The notes under the pieces: generated by a model
Database searches by the model: none
Told to the model about the DNA's origin: nothing
Seen by the model: the letters and a program-made list of their open reading frames with translations, nothing else
Position numbers and translations under genes: made by a program
NCBI GenBank assembly: GCA_017404505.1
Contig: JAFRCE010000013.1
Location: forward strand, 99,518-163,517
From: Solobacterium sp.
GTDB taxonomy: Bacteria > Bacillota_I > Bacilli_A > Erysipelotrichales > Erysipelotrichaceae
Length of the DNA stretch: 64,000 nt
Direction: 5' to 3'
Part shown: positions 44,181 to 52,699 of the stretch, in pieces
Layout: each line of letters begins with the position of its first letter
Position numbering within the stretch: position 1 is the stretch's first letter

Positions 44181-45659
44181 TTATTTATAATTTCTGCTCA
44201 ACTGAGCCTCACACTCTTCACGTGTGATCTGACCGGCATTGCATTTGGACATCAGTTCAGCATCTTTATCCTTCAGGTTATAGAATGCATACAGCAGAAT
44301 TGCTGAGATTCCAAATCCGGCAGCAGGAATGAGATAACCAAGATTCCAGAGAGTATTCAGCGCAGTCGCCGACTGGGTCACACCCTGGGCAGCCAGATCC
44401 GCAAAGCTGTCTCCGACAACTTCTTTCCAGCCAAAAGCGGCAAGAATATACAAAGCTACGGAGCCGACCAGGCCTGTCACTGCTTTATTCAGGAATGACT
44501 GCAGTGAATAGAAGATGCCTGAGCAGTCTTTGCCGGTTTTATATCGTGTATATTCAATCGTGTCCGGCGCAATGTATGTTCTTACAACACTTATTAATGC
44601 GTTGGGGATCGCACACAGGCCGCCAAGAACAATGAACATAATCTTGTTATCACGGCAGAAGAAATAGATAATCAGAGTTGCCGCTGCCAAAAGTGCGTAG
44701 ATAAATGCCAGAAGGTTTCTCTTGCCGAACCTGTCTGCTAGTTTGCCGCAGAAGGCGCTGAGAATAATACCCGGCACGAAACCGATCAGCATAACGTAAG
44801 TCAAAATCATGGAATCGTGAAAAATATAGAAACCGATAAACCCTTCCACGGCAGTACGCGTGCAGAGAATGGTTGAAATGACAACCGCCAGGAAATAGAC
44901 CATAATGTATTTATTTGTCAGAACACAATTGATCATGTCTTTGAAAGTGTATTTTTCCTGAGAGCCCTCATTTTCAACATTTTTCAGTTCTGTATTATGT
45001 TCCCGGACTTTAAACACCATGGGAATCATAAAGACCAGGAAGATCAGCGCGCCACCGACACCGATATTTTTCAGGGGAACACCGAATCTCTCGCTTAACA
45101 GCGCGGAAACGACCACGGACATTCCAATCGCCGCAACGACTGTTATGACACCTTTCACTGTCAGGATGCTGTTTCTCTCGGACGGGCTGTCTGTAAGCGT
45201 CGTGATCATGGACTGCATCGGCACTTCTGTCAGTGTACATGTAAAGTCATAGAGCAGATATGTCACAAAGAACCAGATTATCTTCACTGCATCCGGCGCA
45301 TTCTTCGGCATCATGAAGAACAGAATAGTCGCAAAAGGGAAAGTCCAGAAGAACAGACGGTACCACGGCATGTACTTGCCTTCACCCGCAAACCGCTGAA
45401 CCAGTTTCCATTTTTTAATATCAATTTTGTCAATGATGAATCCAAACAGCACATCATCCACTGAGTCAATGATTTTGACAAGCAGGATCGAAGTGGCCAG
45501 TGATACGGTGCTGATTCCCTGGAACATAAGGAACATAGTCATGTACGACCCGACCAGTGAAGTGCAGAACAGACGCGCTGTGTCGCCGACATAATACCAG
45601 TTCTTTTCCGAACGGCTGAGCTGCCAGTCCGGATGTTTGTTGATTTTTTCCTTCGCCAT
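44181..45659 (-). CDS. GPH-family sugar/cation symporter (MelB/XylP type)
   Basis: A 492-residue membrane protein with 12 helices. The N-terminal helix pair and LVKIIDSVDDVLFGFIIDKID (with the conserved Asp cation ligands), TYLLYDFTCTLTEVPMQSMITTLTDSPSERNSI and YTRYKTGKDCSGIFYSLQSFLNKAV are characteristic of GPH transporters. It brings oligosaccharides or glycosides in with H+ or Na+. It is the only transporter in the TetR operon and thus the likely supplier for the esterases and for the GH operon. AAGGAG precedes the ATG. Confidence 0.92.
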   Translation of the reverse strand: MAKEKINKHPDWQLSRSEKNWYYVGDTARLFCTSLVGSYMTMFLMFQGISTVSLATSILLVKIIDSVDDVLFGFIIDKIDIKKWKLVQRFAGEGKYMPWYRLFFWTFPFATILFFMMPKNAPDAVKIIWFFVTYLLYDFTCTLTEVPMQSMITTLTDSPSERNSILTVKGVITVVAAIGMSVVVSALLSERFGVPLKNIGVGGALIFLVFMIPMVFKVREHNTELKNVENEGSQEKYTFKDMINCVLTNKYIMVYFLAVVISTILCTRTAVEGFIGFYIFHDSMILTYVMLIGFVPGIILSAFCGKLADRFGKRNLLAFIYALLAAATLIIYFFCRDNKIMFIVLGGLCAIPNALISVVRTYIAPDTIEYTRYKTGKDCSGIFYSLQSFLNKAVTGLVGSVALYILAAFGWKEVVGDSFADLAAQGVTQSATALNTLWNLGYLIPAAGFGISAILLYAFYNLKDKDAELMSKCNAGQITREECEAQLSRNYK

Positions 45660-45670
45660 TGTCTTTCTCC

Positions 45671-46633
45671 TTAAATATATTTTTCAATAAATGTCATCAT
45701 TCTGTTAAACGCTTCATCTGCGTGAGGCTCTTTTCCGACGTTGTCCATGTATCCGTGGGGAAGATTTTCTTCCGGGAAGTAAACAAGATCATTCGGCACA
45801 TGAATCTGATCCAGGACTTTCTTCAGATCTCTGCCCTCTTTGATGAAGAAGCCGTTTTCCCCTCCCTCATTGGAGGCGTTGATCCAGCTGGGAATGAATG
45901 AATCCCTGATATAGTTCTTGGCGTTGATCATTGCCGTATCTGCCGGCCTGTTCCTTTTCGCTCCGGTCCAGCAGCCCAGCATCGCATACATCTTTGAATC
46001 AAATACCGATGCGTCCAGGGCAGCTTCATCAATAGCCAGGACTCTGAGATTATCTTTTGTCATGACCGGCTTCACTTTCAGCATCTCTGCATATTCCGGA
46101 CTGCATACACAGGCTGCGTAGATTTCTGTCATGTCCGCCCCTGCACTGCCGCCCGAAAGACAGACTCTGTTCATGTCAAGGTGATACAGATCCGCATTCT
46201 CCAGCAGAAAACGGAACAGTTCATTCAGCTGCCGGATCTGGGAAGGAAAGCGGTACTGAGGCGCCAGTGCATAGTCCGCGTTGATCAGGGCATAACCAGC
46301 TTCGATAATTTTCATCAGTTTGCCTGTCTTCTCTTCTCCTGCCGACAGCGGATCTCCTGTTGATTTGTTTCCGAATATGAAGCCGCCGCCATGAAGATAG
46401 ACCACAACCGGATACTTTTTATCTGTATTGTCAGGCAGCCAGATATCCACATAACTGTTGGGATAGTTCTTCCCGTAGCAGACATCGTTATGCAGGACCA
46501 TGCCGTTTTCCGTCTGAATTGTGTCCGGCTCTTTCCAGGGCTTCCATTCATTCGGCTGATGCCCTTTGTATACTTTTGTGTAAATGATCTTCTGCAGTCC
46601 CCTGCAGATCAGGTCATTAATCAATTTGCTCAT
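45671..46633 (-). CDS. Alpha/beta-hydrolase esterase (HSL-like)
   Basis: A 320-residue hydrolase: LHGGGFIFGNKSTGDP oxyanion motif (about residue 79), nucleophile LSGGSAGADMTEIYAA (Ser about residue 158) and LPHGYMDN with the likely His. The lid region is longer than in the esterase at 38050. The start at 46633 has GGAGG seven bases upstream; the longer frame lies in the neighbouring gene. It overlaps the PAE-like gene's end by 17 bases, so translation is coupled. Confidence 0.85.
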   Translation of the reverse strand: MSKLINDLICRGLQKIIYTKVYKGHQPNEWKPWKEPDTIQTENGMVLHNDVCYGKNYPNSYVDIWLPDNTDKKYPVVVYLHGGGFIFGNKSTGDPLSAGEEKTGKLMKIIEAGYALINADYALAPQYRFPSQIRQLNELFRFLLENADLYHLDMNRVCLSGGSAGADMTEIYAACVCSPEYAEMLKVKPVMTKDNLRVLAIDEAALDASVFDSKMYAMLGCWTGAKRNRPADTAMINAKNYIRDSFIPSWINASNEGGENGFFIKEGRDLKKVLDQIHVPNDLVYFPEENLPHGYMDNVGKEPHADEAFNRMMTFIEKYI

Positions 46634-47765
46634 TTGTATCCTCCAGAAGATCCATTCCATGATCTTCCTGTTTGCCAAGGATGGCCTCTTTGATCCATTC
46701 CGCGCAGCTGACTCCTTCAATCCTGTAATCATAGAAGACCGGATCCTGCAGGAGGCAGTGTTTGGTAAGACCTGTGTTTTTCTGACTTTTCTGCGGGCAG
46801 TCAGAGATATAGAACCGCGCCTGCGGTATTGTTTTCTTCATTTCCTTTACAGTGCCGGTAAACCAGCTCTGAAATCTTCTGCCGCTTTCCTTTGTAAAGG
46901 TGAAATCGCCGTTTTCGATATAATTGATCATCCGGGATAATCCTTCATCACGGCTGGAACACGCAGCCAGGATCTTCACCCTGTCACCGCGTTCTCTGCT
47001 TAAGGCCTGCAGAACATCAAGTGTGATATTGTCGGAATGAATCCGGTTTGTGATCTTTTCAGGAGATTTCCAGACATTTTCTGCGATATCATGCCATCCC
47101 TGAAGCGGGAAGAATCCGCTGTCAATCACACTGATAATGTTTTCGCAGTCCGGATAAAGATCCATGACATCATCCGTTAACATTGCCGCCCCGAATGCGC
47201 CGCCGGAACAGCCGGCGACCGCCACACAGTCAGGATCACCGATGAACTGTTTTACAGTTTCCATCGCTTTGCGGTAATTGGTATAGCCATGGTGATGGCA
47301 GATTCTTTGCGAACCATCCTGTGCCGTATAGGGGAAGTCACCCGTTCCGGCGTGGAAATCGCCGGTATCATAGATCAGAATCAGTTTCGACCAGTTCCAG
47401 AACGGGTTGTCTTTTCTTTCCGCGAAGATTCCGGTGTCCAGTCTCAGATCCGTAAACAGATCCATGTGAATAGTGTAGAAACCTCCGTTTTTATCTTTGG
47501 AATAAAGGGAGGCTGGATGAGCTGCGGTGTATTCATTCCAGCTGACACCTCCTCCCATGAAGAAGATCAGAAGTCTGTTTTCACAGCCCTTTTTAAAATC
47601 CGCATAGGTCTTTTCACCATTCGCAGCAAGACAGCCATCCAAAGGAATCCTTACCCATTTGCCTGTTTCGGGTTCCCCTTTCAGTTCCGGCAGTCTTTTC
47701 TTTTTGAGATACGGTGTAAGCACCTTCAGCCATAACGGCTCCTTTTCCCATTGATCCAGTTTCAT
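46617..47765 (-). CDS. Pectin-acetylesterase/NOTUM-like hydrolase, paralog B
   Basis: A 382-residue cytoplasmic protein with the same motif line as its two relatives: LLIFFMGGGVSWNEYTAAHPAS, LILIYDTGDFHAGTGDFPYT, nucleophile VAGCSGGAFGAAMLTDDV (Ser about residue 192) and ILAACSSRDEGLSRMINYIE. The GCSGG form of the nucleophile elbow is closest to classical PAE. It overlaps the MBL gene by four bases. A role in glycan deacylation is inferred from the family and the neighbours. Confidence 0.75.
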   Translation of the reverse strand: MKLDQWEKEPLWLKVLTPYLKKKRLPELKGEPETGKWVRIPLDGCLAANGEKTYADFKKGCENRLLIFFMGGGVSWNEYTAAHPASLYSKDKNGGFYTIHMDLFTDLRLDTGIFAERKDNPFWNWSKLILIYDTGDFHAGTGDFPYTAQDGSQRICHHHGYTNYRKAMETVKQFIGDPDCVAVAGCSGGAFGAAMLTDDVMDLYPDCENIISVIDSGFFPLQGWHDIAENVWKSPEKITNRIHSDNITLDVLQALSRERGDRVKILAACSSRDEGLSRMINYIENGDFTFTKESGRRFQSWFTGTVKEMKKTIPQARFYISDCPQKSQKNTGLTKHCLLQDPVFYDYRIEGVSCAEWIKEAILGKQEDHGMDLLEDTNEQID

Positions 47766-48628
47766 AGCCTGCTTCTTATTCCTTCTTTATCAGGATCGAT
47801 CATGACGGACGGTCCTTTATGTTTTGGATCATCCTTTGCCCAGACCTGAAGCGGTCTGACATCCGGTGCAAAGTCACCGCCCTTCTGCTGTTTCGCATGT
47901 GCGAAGCCGGGATGTTCTGCGACGTGGATCCAGTTTTCAAGATCTTTACGTCCGAACAGTTTCAGACTGTGGCCGGTCAGAATCCATTCAAAGTCATATT
48001 CTTCAAGCTTATGAAGGCTTCTGCTGTATTCCGCAAGATCCGTGGATTCCGGCAGGTACAGCCATGTCGCCGGGTTGGCTCCGTCTGATGTTATGAGCAG
48101 CTTTTTCTCTTTGAAATAAACTGCGGTACTGCCCTGTGTATGACCCGGGATTTCAACGACCTGAGCACTCAGACCGCCGAGATCAAACGTATCTCCTTCT
48201 TTGACAAAGTGCCAGTTGGAGAAATTCATCCTTCCTTCATCTGTCTTTTCAGGGTGCTTCGGCACCAGGATCCGCCAGAAGAAGATTTTATTGAACACTT
48301 TCAGGCGTTTCTCCATGTAGCGGTGAAAGGCTGGCTGATTATGCCGCTGATACACTTCCACATCTTTTTCGCTCATGCATACAGGGACATCGAACCAGAA
48401 GTTTCCGCCGGAGTGATCGATGTGGCCGTGTGAGTTGAAGACGATCAGAGGCAGATCTGTAATCTGTCTGATATATGCCTGCAGATCCGCAAACCCATAT
48501 GCCGTATCAATGATACAGGCTTGCTTCTTTCCGGTAATGAGATAGCAGGCAACGGCGGAAGACTTGATTCCATAAACGCCGTCCATCAGTTTTTTACACC
48601 TGTATGTCTTTTGCAGTTCTTTCTCCAT
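47762..48628 (-). CDS. MBL-fold metallohydrolase, first gene of the TetR operon
   Basis: A 288-residue metallo-beta-lactamase-fold protein: IDTAYGFADLQAY, metal motif NSHGHIDHSGG (about residues 65-75), IPGHTQGS and ILTGHSLKLF. Lactonase-, glyoxalase- and esterase-like activities all occur in this fold. The opening pattern DTAYG is shared with the MBL gene at 54960. GGAGG stands before the ATG. It is read from the operator region it shares with the divergent tetR gene. Confidence 0.85.
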   Translation of the reverse strand: MEKELQKTYRCKKLMDGVYGIKSSAVACYLITGKKQACIIDTAYGFADLQAYIRQITDLPLIVFNSHGHIDHSGGNFWFDVPVCMSEKDVEVYQRHNQPAFHRYMEKRLKVFNKIFFWRILVPKHPEKTDEGRMNFSNWHFVKEGDTFDLGGLSAQVVEIPGHTQGSTAVYFKEKKLLITSDGANPATWLYLPESTDLAEYSRSLHKLEEYDFEWILTGHSLKLFGRKDLENWIHVAEHPGFAHAKQQKGGDFAPDVRPLQVWAKDDPKHKGPSVMIDPDKEGIRSRL

Positions 48629-48643
48629 CCAGTTTTCCTCCGC

Positions 48644-48700
48644 TTGACTTTTATCTGATACATTTGTATCATAACAGTGCGATATGAGACAATTGTTTCA
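48644..48700 (+). promoter_or_regulatory. tetR promoter with two overlapping operators
   Basis: TTGACT (48644-48649), 17 bases, TATCAT (48667-48672) form a promoter for tetR. The perfect dyad TGATACATTTGTATCA (48656-48671) lies between and over the -10, and TGAGACAATTGTTTCA (48685-48700) sits just downstream. Repression of both tetR and the divergent operon fits this layout. Confidence 0.8.
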
Positions 48701-48735
48701 GAGAAAATGAGACACCGGAAAGGAGTTTGTATCAG

Positions 48736-49275
48736 ATGAATCCCCAGGAAAAAAACACTTATGTAAAGCAGCAGATTACCAGCGCGCTGGTCAGTCTGAT
48801 GAAAAAGAAAAAACTCACTGATATCTCAATCAGTGAAATATGTGACAAGGCGCAGGTGGGCCGCGCCTCGTTTTACCGCAATTATGACTCTAAGGAAGAA
48901 GTCGTTGAAAAATATACAGAATTGCTCATTCTGAAATGGGCAGAAGAAATCGACATGGATCCCAGTGCAAATATTTACACCTTTTTCGCGAGCATGTTTG
49001 AGCACTTCCAGAAAAACAGCGGTTTTTATAAAACACTTTACAAGCAAAACATGTCGCCAATGATTCTGAATGCCATCCGAAAAAAACTGAATGTAAACGG
49101 AGATACAGATCCGGCAGCCTTATACTCCCGCGCTTTTACCGCATATGGAATATTCGGCTGGATCGACATCTGGTTCAGCAACGGAATGAAGGAAACACCC
49201 GAAGAGCTTAACCGCATCATTGTGAGCAACATGAATACTATGATCCGAGGAGCCAAAGCACTCGAAGAACTCTGA
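48736..49275 (+). CDS. TetR/AcrR-family regulator of the esterase/glycosidase regulon
   Basis: A 179-residue protein. The DNA-binding part is LTDISISEICDKAQVGRASFYRNYDSKEEVVEKY (about residues 24-57), the standard TetR helix-turn-helix. The ligand domain is short and ends RGAKALEEL. The ATG at 48736 follows AGGAG; an in-frame TTG nine bases earlier lies too close to that site. Operators of one type stand before this gene, the GH2 operon and the membrane PAE operon, so it likely controls all three. Its ligand is unknown. Confidence 0.92.
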   Translation: MNPQEKNTYVKQQITSALVSLMKKKKLTDISISEICDKAQVGRASFYRNYDSKEEVVEKYTELLILKWAEEIDMDPSANIYTFFASMFEHFQKNSGFYKTLYKQNMSPMILNAIRKKLNVNGDTDPAALYSRAFTAYGIFGWIDIWFSNGMKETPEELNRIIVSNMNTMIRGAKALEEL

Positions 49276-49278
49276 AAC

Positions 49279-49314
49279 AAAAGCGAATCCGTAATGGTTT
49301 CGCTTTTCCTTTTT
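49279..49314. terminator. Bidirectional terminator between tetR and the membrane esterase
   Basis: AAAAGCGAA (49279-49287) pairs with TTCGCTTTT (49299-49307). T-rich sequence follows on the plus strand and TTTTGTT on the minus strand. Confidence 0.8.
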
Positions 49315-50284
49315 ATCTGTTCTTTTCAATATCCTGCCAGTTGGGATTATGCAGGATCTCCGCATTTTCCCCAAGGAAAACTTTTCCTGCTTCTTCATCC
49401 CCCTTCAGCTGATACAGCATCCAGGCGGTCATATACCCATCGGTTCTCATCAGCATCTCTTCATGTTCCGCTCCGGCTGCCCTTGCCCTGATTTTTTGAA
49501 CATCATCCGGAACATTCTCATAATTTTCAATAAGCGCGGACAGCGGTGATACACCGCCGTATTCTTTTGTCGGATCTTCAACACCTTTATCATCGGATTT
49601 ACCGGTTCCCGCAGTCATAAAATACGGGATATGAATCTTAGTGACGTCATAATGCCAGCCGAAATTGCCCGCCATAAACTGATAGGCGGCACTGCCAGTG
49701 AAAATGGTCTTGTACAGTTTCCCGTTTTCATATTCCGAAACAGCTGCCAGAGCGCCGGCCCCGCCCTGGGAATATCCGATGATTCCCATGTTTTCAAAAT
49801 CCATGCGGCCATAAAGTATATGCTCCGCCGAAAGATTCAGCACACTTTCAAGGGTAATGGACGCTGTTTCATCGGTCCCGGTCTGCGAATCCTCATTTCC
49901 TGCAACGATAAAACCCCAGGAAGCCAGTCTTTCAAAGAAAGGTTCATAGGATGCCGCAGGTGTTCCGCTGGCATTTACAACCAGGATCAGCGGATACACG
50001 TTATTGTTCTTTTCGAGCTCAGCGGGATACCAGAAACGGATTCTGCCGATGGATTCATTCTCTGACGGCATTTCTGTATAAGACACTTCATAATCGCCTG
50101 TCTGGGAATATTTCATTTCCAGTTCTGCGTCCGATGTGAACTTCTTATAGTATCCTTCCGTGATTTCGGTATCTTTACCTGATGGGAACTGCGCTTTAAT
50201 GTATAGGAATATGCCTGCGCCGGCAGCGAGCAGAAGAACGGCAGCAGCCAGCAGAATCATTAAAATCTTCCCGGACTTTTTCAT
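49313..50284 (-). CDS. Membrane-anchored alpha/beta-hydrolase (PAF-acetylhydrolase/chlorophyllase-like)
   Basis: A 323-residue protein with one N-terminal membrane helix (about residues 7-29) and an outer hydrolase domain: nucleophile IIGYSQGGAGALAAV (Ser about residue 165), and AEHEEMLMRTDGYMTAW with the likely His. The region YPLILVVNASG provides the oxyanion side. It is 21 bases after a second membrane-anchored esterase gene, forming a two-gene operon on the outside face of the cell. GGGAGG precedes the ATG. Confidence 0.8.
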   Translation of the reverse strand: MKKSGKILMILLAAAVLLLAAGAGIFLYIKAQFPSGKDTEITEGYYKKFTSDAELEMKYSQTGDYEVSYTEMPSENESIGRIRFWYPAELEKNNNVYPLILVVNASGTPAASYEPFFERLASWGFIVAGNEDSQTGTDETASITLESVLNLSAEHILYGRMDFENMGIIGYSQGGAGALAAVSEYENGKLYKTIFTGSAAYQFMAGNFGWHYDVTKIHIPYFMTAGTGKSDDKGVEDPTKEYGGVSPLSALIENYENVPDDVQKIRARAAGAEHEEMLMRTDGYMTAWMLYQLKGDEEAGKVFLGENAEILHNPNWQDIEKNR

Positions 50285-50305
50285 AATGGCCTCCCGTTCT
50301 TTCTA

Positions 50306-51421
50306 TCATCTGAGCAGTTTTAAACCGTGACTTTGAACATCACCCTTCACAGCGGCATAAATCCAGTCCGCAACACTGACATCATCCTCGAGTTTATCAA
50401 AAACATTACTTGATATGATGGTATGCTGCGTGTTGTGAGTTTCCGGATCTTCTTTGTATTTCCAGATATATATGCCTACACCGGGGATATTCTTCCGCAG
50501 TCCATCAACCATCTCTGTAAGGTCCTGCTGGAACAGATCACCGTTTTCTTTGCTTTTTGTCATTGTCCCGGTCCGGATATATGCCTGATACTCCTGCAAT
50601 GTATCATCACGACAGGAACAGTCAAAGAGGATTTTCACTGTGTCACCCCGCTTATTATGCAGTGCAGTAAGACTGTCGAGCACCAGATTATCACTGATCA
50701 GCCGCTCGGAGATTATTGAAGGCGTCTTCCATAATTCTTCAGCAGTCGCATGCCATCCGTCATAGAGAAGCAGCGAACTGTCCACACATACCGTGATGTT
50801 TTCCGCAGAAGGAAAACGGTCGATTACATCATCCGCCAGAAGCGATGTTGCAAAGCCGCCTGCCGAGAATCCCGTTACCAGCAAAGTGTCAGGATTGCCA
50901 ACATAAGGCATCGCAGCATCCATGAAGGCAGAATAGTTATTGTACCCGTTATGATAAACCACGTTTTCTTTACTGCCGTCCATATAGTGATACTCACCTG
51001 TTCCACTATGAAAATCTCCGGAGGCGTATGGAAGGACAAGGAAAGTCCAGTCGCGGAAAGGATTATCTTCCGAAGTGCTTCCGATCCCTCCGAAAGCAAC
51101 GAAATCCTGCACCTGAGCTGTTGTGGCAAAAAACTCTTTGCCATGTTCGGAAGTATAACCGTTGATACTTGCGCCACCGCCGAAGAAGTATACTACAACC
51201 TTATTCTCTGTCCCGACCCTGATGAGTCCATGCCATTCGCTTCCATCAGAGGATATAGTCCCTTCCGGCGTAATCCGGTACCATTTTCCGATTTCCGGCT
51301 CGCCATTAAGTTCCGGATGTTTGACAAAAACCGTCTTACCCAGGATCACTCCCACAGCAATGGCAGTAATCGTTGCCACAACAATCAATGCTATTCCCAC
51401 AGTTTTCATGACTTTTTTCAT
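50306..51421 (-). CDS. Pectin-acetylesterase/NOTUM-like hydrolase, membrane-anchored paralog C
   Basis: A 371-residue relative of paralogs A and B with an added N-terminal membrane helix (about residues 5-27). Motifs: VVVYFFGGGASINGYTSEHG, FLVLPYASGDFHSGTGEYHYMDG, nucleophile VTGFSAGGFATSLLADDV (Ser about residue 183). It should act outside the cell, before uptake, while A and B act inside. AAGGAGG precedes the ATG at 51421; the longer frame upstream crosses the operator. Confidence 0.78.
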   Translation of the reverse strand: MKKVMKTVGIALIVVATITAIAVGVILGKTVFVKHPELNGEPEIGKWYRITPEGTISSDGSEWHGLIRVGTENKVVVYFFGGGASINGYTSEHGKEFFATTAQVQDFVAFGGIGSTSEDNPFRDWTFLVLPYASGDFHSGTGEYHYMDGSKENVVYHNGYNNYSAFMDAAMPYVGNPDTLLVTGFSAGGFATSLLADDVIDRFPSAENITVCVDSSLLLYDGWHATAEELWKTPSIISERLISDNLVLDSLTALHNKRGDTVKILFDCSCRDDTLQEYQAYIRTGTMTKSKENGDLFQQDLTEMVDGLRKNIPGVGIYIWKYKEDPETHNTQHTIISSNVFDKLEDDVSVADWIYAAVKGDVQSHGLKLLR

Positions 51422-51443
51422 GATAACCTCCTTGTTATCTTTC

Positions 51444-51521
51444 CGAGACAAATGTATCACATGTTTTTTTGGTGACCGTCTTTTTTCAGCAAAATGATAC
51501 ATATACGGGAAGTTTGTTTCA
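51444..51521. promoter_or_regulatory. TetR-type operator upstream of the membrane esterase operon
   Basis: CGAGACAAATGTATCA (51444-51459) matches the operators at 41380 and 48656 in 14 of 16 positions. A second, split pair of half-sites, TGATACA (51495-51501) and TGTTTCA (51515-51521), lies farther out. The first is 23 bases ahead of the start codon. Confidence 0.7.
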
Positions 51522-51640
51522 TTGCATAATCATGGATAAAAATCAAAAAACGTCATCGCACGGATGACATTTTCATATGGAATCAGGATGTATATTTGCA
51601 TCGTTTCTGAACTTGATGGATCTCCTTTAAGAATATCAGA

Positions 51641-51693
51641 ATTGTTACGCAATTGTTACGCAAATATTCAAAAAAGAGGGCGAAATAGCCCTC
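51641..51693. other. Tandem 11-bp repeat and hairpin left of repeat copy 2
   Basis: ATTGTTACGCA occurs twice in direct tandem (51641-51651, 51652-51662). A hairpin GAGGGC-GAAATA-GCCCTC (51676-51693) follows, with T on the minus strand, so it can end minus-strand transcription though no gene is left there. The 11-bp period equals that of the TGGTAnCA units in the att-like repeats. It may be the end of a lost mobile element. Confidence 0.5.
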
Positions 51694-51740
51694 CACAAGC
51701 CCTTTATTTGAAGGCTTTCCGTTAGATTTAAATGTGATCT

Positions 51741-51886
51741 TATTCCCATTCGGTAGTGATTTATTGCACGTAAAGTAAATAATTTACGTTTCAGTATATT
51801 TCATGCGTTTCTATCTACAATATCCACTCACATCCACCACGTTTACGATCCGCATGGTAGCAAAATGGTAGCAGGAAATGGTAGCA
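51741..51886 (+). repeat. Dispersed att-like repeat, copy 2 (146 bp)
   Basis: Core TATTCCCATTC at the left, dyad ACGTAAA-N8-TTTACGT inside, and three TGGTAGCA units at the right. All three units carry G at the fifth-to-sixth position where other copies mostly have T. A truncated surface-protein gene begins within 45 bases of the right end. Confidence 0.88.
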
Positions 51887-51926
51887 GCAAAAACTTTCCA
51901 TTGGCGATTTGTACTTTAACTTTTAA

Positions 51927-52532
51927 CTTCCACACATCACATTTTCCATTGACATATGTTATTCACATGGCAAAAAGACAGTCTGGCAGCTGATTGAGGC
52001 AACCAGCGAGCACAGCTATGGCGACTGGACAGTCACCAAAGAAGCCTCATGCACAGAACGCGGCAAGCAGGAAAAAGAATGTACCGTATGCGGAAAGAAA
52101 GTCTCAGAGGGTATTCCCCAGCTGGAACATGTGGATGACAATGAATGGGTGATCGTCATAGCCGCAGGCGCAAGCTCATCCCGCAAGAAGGCAACCCATT
52201 GCGAATTATGCGGAAGGGAAATGCAGACTGAAACATTTGAGCTTTCCATGGAGGAAAAGAATGCGATCCGCAAAGCCGAATCCTATCTCAGCTTCATGGC
52301 ATTCTCGAGAAAAGGCCTGATCGAACAGCTTGAATTCGAAGGCTTCAGCACTGAATCTTCAACCATGGCAGTGGACGCACTGAATGTGGACTGGAACAAA
52401 CAGGCCGCCCTCAAAGCAAAGTCCTATCTGGAAATGATGTCCTTCTCACGCTCAGGTCTTATCGATCAGCTGCTGTTTGAAGGCTTCACCAGAGATCAGG
52501 CGGAATACGGCGTCAGCGAAGTGGGGTATTAA
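51927..52532 (+). pseudogene. N-terminally truncated Ltp-family surface protein
   Basis: An open frame without a plausible start runs from 51927 to the TAA at 52532. It encodes HGKKTVWQLIEATSEHSYGDW, a cysteine-pair unit (CTERG, CTVCGKK, then CELCGRE) typical of bacterial surface proteins, and two Ltp repeats: AESYLSFMAFSRKGLIEQL and AKSYLEMMSFSRSGLIDQL. Ltp domains occur in host- or phage-exclusion-type lipoproteins. The signal peptide and N-terminus are missing, cut off next to repeat copy 2. A GTG at 52131 could start a 133-residue fragment. The gap 52533-52699 shows nothing certain. Confidence 0.75.
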
Positions 52533-52699
52533 TTTCAAAATTAGACATCATTCATCACGGATGGTGTCTTTTCTTATTCGGGGATTTCAATGTGAAAGAA
52601 AAACAGCAGGAATCAAACCTGCTGTCATATAAAGAATGAAGGGCACACCGGTAATAATCGTATACAAAACGGAACCGGCATCAAATTAATGTATCTCGT

